This document shows, piece by piece, positions 57,595 to 64,000 of a stretch of 64,000 nt of DNA; position 1 is the stretch's first letter, and every line of letters begins with the position of its first letter. Position numbers and translations under genes: made by a program. Under the pieces are notes generated by a model. The model did no database searches and was not told where the DNA came from. It saw nothing but the letters and a program-made list of their open reading frames with translations. Source of the stretch: Bacillota bacterium (GTDB taxonomy: Bacteria; Bacillota; Clostridia; Oscillospirales; Acutalibacteraceae); the NCBI GenBank assembly GCA_023416955.1, contig JAEZGM010000041.1:56970-120969 (forward strand), in the 5' to 3' direction.

Positions 57595-58572
57595 ATGGCA
57601 ACTCTGAAAGAAATTGCATCAAAGGTCGGTGTTTCGCTCGCAACAGTCTCACGCGTGCTGAATTTGGACGATACAATGTCCGTGAGTGCGGAAAAAAGAA
57701 GAGAAATCGTCGAAACGGCACATATGATGGGTTATGTTCCGCCTAAGCTTAGGAAACAAAACCCTGCGTTCAGTACCGCGACCATCGGTATTGTCGATTG
57801 GAAGATCATCACACAGAGCCAGTCCAATTCACACATGGCTGCTTTGGATTACCTTGCGCAGACCAACGGAAAGGGACTGAAAATCAAATTTGTCCGGCTG
57901 CCACAGGACTCCACGGATCATGTGGACGGAATCCTTGCTTTCGGAGATTTTGACCCGAATGAAATTGATTTTCTTCAGAGCCGTTCCTACCAGATTGTTT
58001 TTGTGAACTCCAATAAAGATGATTATCAGCACGACCAGATTCTGATTGATTTTAATCTGGGCATGAAGCAGATGGTGGAATACCTGTCAGAAGAGAAACA
58101 CTGTCAGCGCATCGGGTACATAGGCGGTCTGTTCCAAAGCGATACCGTGCAAATCGGCTTCCACAGACTGAATGCCTTGAAGGCTTACCTGAAAGAAAAA
58201 AATATTTATGATGAATCGCTGATCCGCGTCGGGGAATTTACCAGTGAAAGCGGCTACAGGCTTATGGCAGAGATGATCGAAACCGGTAACCTGCCGGACG
58301 CTTTCCTTCTTGGGAACGACGCTGTAGCCGAAGGCGCGCTGCGTGCGGTGGAAGAAGCGGGAATCAGTGTGCCGGAGGATTTGGGCATTGTGCTTTACAA
58401 TGATATTGAAACTCTAAAGCCTACTCATCCGACTTACACCTGTATAAAAATGTACCCGGATTTTGTTTGGCAGACAGCGATTGAACTGCTTTCTGAACGG
58501 ATTTTAAACCGCAGGACACAGACGATGAAAATTATTATTCCAACCAGATTGCTGATTGGAGAAAGTACGTAA
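57595..58572 (+). CDS. LacI-family transcriptional regulator
   Basis: A 325-residue LacI/GalR repressor. The N-terminal helix-turn-helix TLKEIASKVGVSLATVSRVLN (hinge near 45-60) is followed by a periplasmic-binding-protein-like effector domain with VDGILAFGDFDPNEIDFL near 110, RIGYIGGLFQ near 178, and LGNDAVAEGALRAVEE near 240. The form resembles the EbgR-like regulators of Gram-positives. ATG at 57595 follows GGGAGG. The AT-rich upstream region has a TATACT -10 with a poor -35. It is followed by the phosphoesterase and Phn-type transporter genes, so it probably controls them and itself. A LacI-type operator with central CG was not found by eye. Confidence 0.92.
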   Translation: MATLKEIASKVGVSLATVSRVLNLDDTMSVSAEKRREIVETAHMMGYVPPKLRKQNPAFSTATIGIVDWKIITQSQSNSHMAALDYLAQTNGKGLKIKFVRLPQDSTDHVDGILAFGDFDPNEIDFLQSRSYQIVFVNSNKDDYQHDQILIDFNLGMKQMVEYLSEEKHCQRIGYIGGLFQSDTVQIGFHRLNALKAYLKEKNIYDESLIRVGEFTSESGYRLMAEMIETGNLPDAFLLGNDAVAEGALRAVEEAGISVPEDLGIVLYNDIETLKPTHPTYTCIKMYPDFVWQTAIELLSERILNRRTQTMKIIIPTRLLIGEST

Positions 58573-58609
58573 AACCACAGGGACCGAAAATCAGTCGGGA
58601 GGAAAATCA

Positions 58610-59428
58610 GTGGAATCACTTCGATTTGTCCATTTATCGGATCTTCATTTTCGAAAACAGTATGAGGACTGGGGCTTTCAGAATTTGCTGAGCAAGCTGC
58701 CGGATTCTTTGGGGAACCTTGCTGTGTGTTTGGAAAGGGAAAAAGCAGAGGGGTTGGACTTTGTATTATTAACGGGGGATTTGTCCCACGACGGTACGGA
58801 AGAAGACTATATGATTCTGCGCGATGCGCTGAATCACACACTGGGCGGCACTCCTTGGGTGGCACTCCCCGGGAACCATGATGACCGTGCCGCTTTTGCC
58901 GCGGGACTGCTGGAACAGGATGCGTCCCGGAAATGTGATACAGTGTATCACATCAAGGGATTTCGCGTGATTATGCTGGATACCGGTGACGGTATTTCCG
59001 GCCGATTGGAAAAAAGCCAAGTACAGTGGCTGCGGAATATACTCTCTGTTCCGTCGGAAAAGGGCAGTATTCTCGCGGTTCACCATTCTCTGATTGATGG
59101 TCAGGAAGGACTTGGCGGTATACAAGCAGATGCCGATTTGCCGGATCTCATCGCAAGCAGCGACGTGATCGGCATTTTTTGCGGCCATACGCATCATAAC
59201 TATGCCGGAACCTACGCTGGCAAGCCTTATTTTACGGCGGATTCCATGTCGTATGTGATGGAAGAATCCGGCCCCGATACTTATCTGAAAGCTGTTGCGG
59301 CTTACAACTGTGTTGTTTACTGCGGCGGTGCCCTTTCCGTGCAAGTCAGGCAGTTGGTACCCGCACCCGCGGTTGCCGCATGCTTTTCGACTGATACATT
59401 GTCATCCCTGTTTGAAAAAAGAAAGTGA
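58610..59428 (+). CDS. calcineurin-like metallophosphoesterase
   Basis: A 272-residue binuclear metallophosphatase resembling CpdA/GpdQ-type phosphodiesterases. All five metal motifs are present: FVHLSDLHF (D-X-H), LTGDLSHDG (GDXXXXG), LPGNHDDR (GNHD), AVHHSLID, and FCGHTHHNY (GHXH). No signal peptide, so cytoplasmic. GTG at 58610 is chosen, with GGGAGGA 6 nt upstream, over the open frame overlapping the regulator gene. It lies between the LacI gene (37 bp) and the phnD-like gene (10 bp), suggesting it acts on the imported compound. The substrate (phosphodiester, phosphomonoester or cyclic nucleotide) is not known. Confidence 0.92.
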   Translation: MESLRFVHLSDLHFRKQYEDWGFQNLLSKLPDSLGNLAVCLEREKAEGLDFVLLTGDLSHDGTEEDYMILRDALNHTLGGTPWVALPGNHDDRAAFAAGLLEQDASRKCDTVYHIKGFRVIMLDTGDGISGRLEKSQVQWLRNILSVPSEKGSILAVHHSLIDGQEGLGGIQADADLPDLIASSDVIGIFCGHTHHNYAGTYAGKPYFTADSMSYVMEESGPDTYLKAVAAYNCVVYCGGALSVQVRQLVPAPAVAACFSTDTLSSLFEKRK

Positions 59429-59438
59429 GGAAAACAAA

Positions 59439-60527
59439 ATGAAAACATCTCCCATCAAACGCTTTGCGCTTGCTACCCTTGCCGGGGCAATGCTGCTGAC
59501 AGGTGCCGCATGTTCAAACCAGCAGCCGCAGGCTTCCTCAGCCGCAGCCTCTCAGGCGGATTCCCAGGCAGCCTCCGGCAGCCTGAAAACAGTGGACAAG
59601 CTGAGCGTGTACTTCGTTCCTTCCAAGGATCCACAGCAAATCGTTACAGCCACCGCCCCGCTGAAAAGCCTCCTTCAGAAAGAACTCGTAAACGAAGGTT
59701 ATGATGTGAAGGATGTGGAAATTACTGTCGGTACTACCTATGAAGCGGTGGGTGAAGCTCTTTCCTCCGGCACGGCAGACGTCGGAATGATTCCCGGCGG
59801 AACCTATGTGCTCTATGACGACGGAGCGGATGTTATTCTTACCGCAACCAGAGCGGGCCTGAGCAAGGATTCCGACAGCCCGAAGGATTGGAATGACGGA
59901 AAAGCGACAACAGCGACTGACAAGCAGGTAACCTACTACCGTTCTCTTATCATTGCCGGCCCCACTGAAAAAGGCAAGGCATTGGTAAAGAAAGTGAACG
60001 ACGGGCAAAAGCTGACCTTTGAAGATCTTTCCAATGTAAACTGGAGCATTATGTCTTCCTCTTCTTCCGCCGGCTACATTTACCCCGCGCTCTGGCTGAA
60101 CAAGAACTACCAGAAAACTCTGACAGATCTGCCCCATCTGGTGCAGGCCGACTCCTACGGCAGTTCCTTTGCACGTCTTGCTTCCGGACAGGTTGACGTT
60201 GTTCTGGCTTACGCCGACGCGCGCCGTGATTATGAGAAAAAATGGACAACCGATTACGGCAGAAAAGCATCCATCTGGGAAGAAACCGGTGTGATCGGTG
60301 TTACTGACCAGATTTACAATGATACGATCAGCGTGAGCAAGAATTCCAAGATTATGGACGATTCCATGAAACAGGCATTGCAGACCGCATTCATCAACAT
60401 TGCAAAAACAGACGAAGGCAAAAAAGTAATCTCCATATACAGCCACGAGGGCTACCAGGCTGCAAAATCCTCCGATTATGACAATGAGCGCAAGGCACAG
60501 GAAATATTGAAGCAGATCAAGAAATGA
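59439..60527 (+). CDS. phnD: PhnD-type phosphonate/phosphite ABC transporter substrate-binding lipoprotein
   Basis: A 362-residue solute-binding protein of the PhnD family. It has a lipoprotein signal with lipobox LTGAAC (cysteine near 25), an Ala/Ser/Gln-rich spacer to about 47, then KLSVYFVPSKDPQQIVTAT, the family's opening. TYEAVGEALSSGTADVGMIPGGTYVL near 106 and SSSSSAGYIYPALWL near 206 (ligand-binding serines) follow. Family ligands are phosphonates, phosphite or related anions. The actual ligand here is unknown, and no C-P lyase or phosphonatase gene lies nearby. ATG at 59439 with GTGAGGA upstream. A hairpin separates it from phnC. Confidence 0.92.
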   Translation: MKTSPIKRFALATLAGAMLLTGAACSNQQPQASSAAASQADSQAASGSLKTVDKLSVYFVPSKDPQQIVTATAPLKSLLQKELVNEGYDVKDVEITVGTTYEAVGEALSSGTADVGMIPGGTYVLYDDGADVILTATRAGLSKDSDSPKDWNDGKATTATDKQVTYYRSLIIAGPTEKGKALVKKVNDGQKLTFEDLSNVNWSIMSSSSSAGYIYPALWLNKNYQKTLTDLPHLVQADSYGSSFARLASGQVDVVLAYADARRDYEKKWTTDYGRKASIWEETGVIGVTDQIYNDTISVSKNSKIMDDSMKQALQTAFINIAKTDEGKKVISIYSHEGYQAAKSSDYDNERKAQEILKQIKK

Positions 60528-60552
60528 TTGGTTGATAAGTAAATTAAAATTA

Positions 60553-60588
60553 GGCGCAGGATGAACTTTCGCGGTTCATCCTTTGTGC
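60553..60588 (+). other. hairpin between phnD and phnC
   Basis: AGGATGAAC (60558-60566) and GTTCATCCT (60574-60582) form the stem, extended by GCGCA/TGTGC below. No T-tract. It probably stabilises phnD mRNA so that more binding protein than permease is made, as is common in ABC operons. Confidence 0.55.
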
Positions 60589-60604
60589 ACTTTTGGAGGA
60601 TCGC

Positions 60605-61357
60605 ATGATTTTATTTGAACATGTCAACAAGGTTTATCCGAATGGGTTTCAGGCGCTCAATGATGTTTCCCTTCAAATCGAACAGGGTGAATTTGTAGCG
60701 GTGATCGGACTTTCCGGTGCGGGTAAATCGACTTTGATCCGTACCATTAACCGGATGCACCCCATTTCGTCCGGAACCCTGATGGTGGACGATGTGGATG
60801 TGAATACGCTTTGGGGTAAGCGGCTGCGGAGGTTCCGGCGGAAAATCGGCATGATATTTCAGTCCTTTAACCTTGTAACGCGCACGACCGTAATCAAGAA
60901 CGTGCTTGCCGCAAAGGTGCCGGATCTTCCGGCCTGGCGGGCAATTTTGGGCGTGTTCCCCAAAAAGGACAATCTGGAAGCGCTTGAGGCGCTGGACAAG
61001 GTGGGCATTCTGGACAAAGCGTTCACCCGTGTGGATCAGCTTTCCGGCGGGCAGCAGCAGCGCGTCGCGCTGGCCAGAACGCTGGCACAGAATCCGCGTA
61101 TCATTCTGGCGGACGAGCCGGTGGCTTCCCTTGACCCCGTGACTGCCAAACAGGTGATGGATGATTTCAAGCACATCAATCAGGAAATGAACATTACCGT
61201 CATCATCAATATCCATCATGTCGATCTTGCACTGCAGTATGCCGACCGTGTGATTGGAATTCAGTCCGGCCGCATTGTGTTCGACGGAAAAGCGGAGGAC
61301 GTTACCAAAGACGTGCTGGCGCAGGTTTACGGCGGAGCGCAGGAGGGGGCAGAATGA
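60605..61357 (+). CDS. phnC: PhnC-type phosphonate ABC transporter ATPase
   Basis: A 250-residue ABC ATPase of the PhnC family. Walker A is GLSGAGKST near 36, the Q-loop MIFQSFNLV, the signature LSGGQQQR near 150, Walker B IILADEPVASLDP, and the switch IINIHHVDLALQYADR. The NIHHVD form is typical of PhnC. ATG at 60605 with GGAGG 5 nt upstream is used instead of TTG 60593. The end overlaps the first permease gene by 4 bp. Confidence 0.94.
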   Translation: MILFEHVNKVYPNGFQALNDVSLQIEQGEFVAVIGLSGAGKSTLIRTINRMHPISSGTLMVDDVDVNTLWGKRLRRFRRKIGMIFQSFNLVTRTTVIKNVLAAKVPDLPAWRAILGVFPKKDNLEALEALDKVGILDKAFTRVDQLSGGQQQRVALARTLAQNPRIILADEPVASLDPVTAKQVMDDFKHINQEMNITVIINIHHVDLALQYADRVIGIQSGRIVFDGKAEDVTKDVLAQVYGGAQEGAE

Positions 61358-62148
61358 AGCAGTACCAGGTAAGCAGCGGCAAGACCGTCACAAAGCCGCG
61401 TTCTTACACGATCCCGATTACGGTCCTTGTACTCGCGTTCACTTATCTTTCTGTTAAAGTGACCGGCTTTGACATGAGTGTGCTCGCACGGCGGGGGTAT
61501 CAGTTCTTCGTCATTCTGGCAAATATGTTTCCGCCGAAGATTTCCTATATGTCCAGCGTATGGCAGCCCCTTTTTGATACGATAAAAATGTCGCTGCTCG
61601 GTTCGTTCATCGGTTCGCTGCTTGCGGTGCCCTTTGCCGTTATTGCATCAACGAATATCGTTAAGAACCGCTTTGTAATCACGGTTGTCCGACTATTCCT
61701 CAGTCTTGTGCGTACGCTGCCTACGCTGGTGACGGCGCTGATCGCTACATACGTATTCGGCCTTGGTACAATGGCAGGTACAACCGCGATTGCGATCTTC
61801 ACCTTCGCCTATGTCGGGAAAACGCTGTATGAACAGATTGAAACCGTTAATATGGGTGCGTTTGAAGCGATGGAAGCGCTTGGCTGCGGGAAGTTTCAGG
61901 CTTTTTGCCGTGCGATTACTCCGCAGGTACTGCCGTCCTACCTTTCCATCTGTCTGTTTTGCTTTGAAGGCAATGTGCGCTATGCCTCCATTCTGGGTTA
62001 CGTCGGTGCGGGCGGCCTGGGACTGATCTTGAACGAGAATATCGGTTGGAGAGAATACGACAACGTCGGTATGATTCTTTTAATGCTGTTTATTACCGTT
62101 GTGATCATTGAAGGCGTGAGCCATTACCTGCGCAGTAAGCTAGCTTAA
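61354..62148 (+). CDS. phnE: PhnE-type phosphonate ABC transporter permease (first)
   Basis: A 264-residue membrane permease with about six helices (ITVLVLAFTYLSV near 22; LLGSFIGSLLAVPFAVIAS near 80; LVRTLPTLVTALIATYVFG near 113). The EAA-type coupling loop is MGAFEAMEALGCGKFQAFCRAITPQVLP near 169-196. Its start overlaps phnC (ATGA). A second, paralogous permease follows 12 bp later, so the channel is probably a heterodimer. Confidence 0.93.
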   Translation: MKQYQVSSGKTVTKPRSYTIPITVLVLAFTYLSVKVTGFDMSVLARRGYQFFVILANMFPPKISYMSSVWQPLFDTIKMSLLGSFIGSLLAVPFAVIASTNIVKNRFVITVVRLFLSLVRTLPTLVTALIATYVFGLGTMAGTTAIAIFTFAYVGKTLYEQIETVNMGAFEAMEALGCGKFQAFCRAITPQVLPSYLSICLFCFEGNVRYASILGYVGAGGLGLILNENIGWREYDNVGMILLMLFITVVIIEGVSHYLRSKLA

Positions 62149-62160
62149 GGAGGAAAGCGG

Positions 62161-62973
62161 ATGAACCCGTCAATTGAACGTCAATGGGAATTGCGGCCAA
62201 AACACCGCCTTTTCCGTGCAGCTGTGAGCGCTGTGATAGTAGTCCTGTTTCTTTGGTCGTCAACCGCCGTGTCCATGCAGAAAACAGGCATGAGCGGAAT
62301 GACCGTCGCAAAAAATATTATTCTTGGAATTTTGCAGCCGGATATGAGCCTCCTGTTGAATTTTACCACGCAGGGCGTACCCTTTCTTTTGCTGGAAACG
62401 ATCTGTATTGCGTTTCTGGGCACTGTTGTCGGTTCTGTCCTGTCAATTCCGCTTTCTTTTTTATCCGCAAGCAATATTGTACCAAAATTCATTGCAGTAA
62501 TCGGCCGCTTTTTGATTATGGCGATTCGCACGGTTCCGCCGCTGATCTACGGCCTGATGTTTATCCGTGTGACCGGCCCGGGGCCTTTCGCCGGTTTGCT
62601 GACCATGTCGCTGTCCTCCATCGGAATGCTTTCTAAAATGTATATTGAAGCCATTGAGGATTTGGACACGGGAATTCTGGAGTCACTGGACGCCGCAGGC
62701 TGCACAACGTTTCAGAAAATCCGCTACGGCGTTTTGCCGCAGCTAGTGCCGAATTTCATTTCGACCATTCTCTACCGTTTCGATATGAACCTGCGTGATG
62801 CTTCCGTGCTGGGTCTGGTAGGCGCCGGCGGAATCGGTGCGCCGCTGATTTTTGCAATGAACTCCTACCGCTGGAACGAGGCCGGTTCCATCTTACTGGG
62901 CTTGATTGTGCTGGTTTTACTGGTGGAGTTTTTGTCCGGCAGAATTCGCACCAGACTTACAATGGGGCAATGA
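62161..62973 (+). CDS. phnE: PhnE-type phosphonate ABC transporter permease (second)
   Basis: A 270-residue paralogue of the previous permease with the same layout. The first helix is near residue 20, LLETICIAFLGTVVGSVLSIPLSF is near 80, and AIRTVPPLIYGLMFIRVTGPGP is near 121. The coupling loop LDTGILESLDAAGCTTFQKIRYGVLPQLVP near 168 has the family GC motif. AGGAGG lies just before the ATG. The phosphatase gene starts 25 bp downstream. Confidence 0.93.
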   Translation: MNPSIERQWELRPKHRLFRAAVSAVIVVLFLWSSTAVSMQKTGMSGMTVAKNIILGILQPDMSLLLNFTTQGVPFLLLETICIAFLGTVVGSVLSIPLSFLSASNIVPKFIAVIGRFLIMAIRTVPPLIYGLMFIRVTGPGPFAGLLTMSLSSIGMLSKMYIEAIEDLDTGILESLDAAGCTTFQKIRYGVLPQLVPNFISTILYRFDMNLRDASVLGLVGAGGIGAPLIFAMNSYRWNEAGSILLGLIVLVLLVEFLSGRIRTRLTMGQ

Positions 62974-62998
62974 ATTAAATCACGTTGGGAGAAATAAA

Positions 62999-63736
62999 AT
63001 GCAACAAATTTCACAGCCGTTTCCCCTGTCCGGAACGAAGAACACAAGGGAACTGGGCGGTTACCGCAATGAGGACGGAAAATATCTGAAAAAACATGCT
63101 TTTCTGCGCAGCGACGCACTGAATCTGATTACACCGGAGGACGCACGGTTTCTCAGCGATTATGGTGTGCGCTGTGTGATTGATTTTCGCTTTCCGGACG
63201 AGCGCGAGCGTTTTCCGGACCGTAAGGAGCTTTTTGATTCGTCGGTGCAGTTTGCAGCGGTTTCATTGCAGGATCCCGTTCGCATTAAAAGATATGCCGA
63301 TGAGGAATTCCCGCCCAGCATGTGGGAACTGTACTGCTGGATGCTGGACGACAGCCAGCCGGAGTTCCGTGAAGTCTTTGAAACAATCGCCCGCCACCCG
63401 CAGGGTACGGTATTGTTCCATTGCACGGGAGGGAAAGACCGCACCGGTATGGTTGCCATGCTGCTGCTCAAGCTGGCAGGAGTGGATGATGAAACAGTGA
63501 TCGGTGATTACGCTTTGACTGAAGTTTTCATGAAAGAGATGTTCGTATTGCAGACTAAGGAGCTGGAAAGCCGCGGGCTGGTGGTTCCTCAATACATCAT
63601 GCAGTCGCCGGCGTCCAATATGGAAAAAGCGCTGCAGCACCTTGCGGAGCAGTACGGCTCCGCGGCGGACTATCTTGCACGTATCGGTCTGAAACAGGAG
63701 ACAATACAGGTTTTAAGGGAAAAATTGCTTGATTAG
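62999..63736 (+). CDS. tyrosine/serine-type phosphatase (CX5R)
   Basis: A 245-residue phosphatase of the bacterial tyrosine/serine phosphatase family (LipA/MptpB-like, Y_phosphatase3). It begins with LSGTKNTRELGGYRNEDGK, and FLRSDALNLITPEDARFL is typical of the family. The active-site loop is FHCTGGKDRTGM near residue 140 (HCX5R, with the family's KDRT). No signal peptide. ATG at 62999 follows GGGAG. As the last gene of the LacI-Phn locus it may dephosphorylate the imported or partially cleaved compound, since this family also includes phosphoinositide-type phosphatases. That is inference. A terminator follows within 120 bp. Confidence 0.9.
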   Translation: MQQISQPFPLSGTKNTRELGGYRNEDGKYLKKHAFLRSDALNLITPEDARFLSDYGVRCVIDFRFPDERERFPDRKELFDSSVQFAAVSLQDPVRIKRYADEEFPPSMWELYCWMLDDSQPEFREVFETIARHPQGTVLFHCTGGKDRTGMVAMLLLKLAGVDDETVIGDYALTEVFMKEMFVLQTKELESRGLVVPQYIMQSPASNMEKALQHLAEQYGSAADYLARIGLKQETIQVLREKLLD

Positions 63737-63848
63737 TGCCTTAATATGGTACTTTATGATAACAGAGTACCGTCTGAGAACATCGGTGGTACACAGCTTG
63801 AAATTGAATGGGAATGTCTTTTTCAAAGAGTGATTCCCTTTATAATGA

Positions 63849-63874
63849 GGCATGGCGGCAGCCATGCCTTTTTG
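63849..63874 (+). terminator. terminator after the phosphatase operon
   Basis: GGCATGGC (63849-63856) and GCCATGCC (63861-63868) with a GGCA loop, followed by TTTTT. Confidence 0.85.
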
Positions 63875-63888
63875 ATCTGCTTTAGCAG

Positions 63889-63944
63889 GTTCTCCAAACG
63901 TCTTGCCGTTTGGAGAACGAAAATCCACCCGCTACGCGGGTGAG
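63889..63944 (+). other. two adjacent palindromes near the window end
   Basis: GTTCTCCAAACG and CGTTTGGAGAAC form a 12-bp stem with a 6-nt loop (about 63890-63919). CACCCG-CTAC-CGGGTG-type arms follow at about 63927-63942. This pairing of a hairpin and a short GC-rich subterminal palindrome resembles the ends of IS200/IS605-type elements, but no transposase is in the window. A TATAAT at 63980-63985 may belong to the next gene. Confidence 0.35.
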
Positions 63945-64000
63945 ATTAGAAGCTTAAGCAAAAAGCATCACCATTCTGATATAATGACGAGTGTTCAAGC

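Noticed and set aside
63746..63943. 65-residue + strand open frame after the phosphatase gene
   Set aside because: It runs across a terminator hairpin and another palindrome, has no ribosome site and no recognisable sequence.

Overview
The window is a 64-kb piece of a Firmicutes chromosome of roughly 50% GC. Every protein gene but one lies on the + strand. It carries a complete spoIIIA operon and yunB (an endospore former), diaminopimelate synthesis through DapL, a Prp protease next to an N-terminally extended L27, an IspH-S1 fusion, an ANTAR antiterminator behind glnA and a luxS gene. Together these point to an anaerobic endospore-forming member of class Clostridia, most likely the Oscillospiraceae/Ruminococcaceae side. 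Species cannot be named from the sequence alone. No rRNA, tRNA, CRISPR array, prophage or intact transposon was seen.

Layout. 1-5.9 kb: 3' end of an RpiR-type regulator, a BaiN-like flavoprotein, cmk, two PlsC-type acyltransferases and ispH-S1. 6-8.9 kb: yunB and ligA. 9-13.9 kb: spoIIIAA-AH, the mother-cell part of the forespore feeding channel. 14-18 kb: nusB, a TsaD/Kae1 paralogue, xseA, xseB and ispA. 18-20.8 kb: rplU-prp-rpmA behind an L21 leader, then obg and mrnC. 20.8-25.6 kb: a YitT-type membrane protein, a lone minus-strand gene for a Ser/Thr/Asn-rich miniprotein, an RsmF-type methyltransferase, ilvE and an RluA-type pseudouridine synthase. 25.8-29 kb: a polar amino-acid ABC transporter and luxS. 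29-34.3 kb: a membrane-anchored LysM-G5-M23 peptidase, murA, a WalJ-type hydrolase, rlmH and a GNAT acetyltransferase. 34.5-38.6 kb: glnA, an ANTAR regulator, dapF and dapL. 38.6-51.9 kb: carAB, purC, purF, purB, purA, glmS and guaA. 52-57.3 kb: a gene-poor AT-rich stretch with a small-RNA candidate, then a 1551-residue secreted GH97-type glycosidase. 57.6-63.7 kb: a LacI-type regulator, a calcineurin-like phosphoesterase, a PhnD/PhnC/PhnE/PhnE-type ABC transporter and a CX5R phosphatase. 63.7-64 kb: palindromic intergenic DNA.

How the genes work together. Most of the window is core growth machinery: nucleotide synthesis, translation and rRNA modification, DNA replication and repair, wall precursors and isoprenoids. 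From 34.5 to 51.9 kb, glutamine synthetase and an ANTAR protein are followed by four glutamine-consuming amidotransferases (CarA, PurF, GlmS, GuaA), which looks like a glutamine-nitrogen neighbourhood. The accessory part is the right end: a secreted alpha-glycoside hydrolase with an uncharacterised duplicated C-terminal domain, and a LacI-linked uptake-plus-two-phosphatases locus whose substrate is probably an organophosphorus compound.

The most unusual signals outside genes are two families of short dispersed palindromic repeats, one of about 70 bp (three copies) and one of 30-52 bp (five copies). Others are a promoter plus terminator upstream of nusB, a terminator-like leader on glnA next to an ANTAR gene, a promoter-terminator pair at 52.0 kb that could make a small RNA of about 70 nt, and a 23-bp perfect hairpin between ligA and spoIIIAA.
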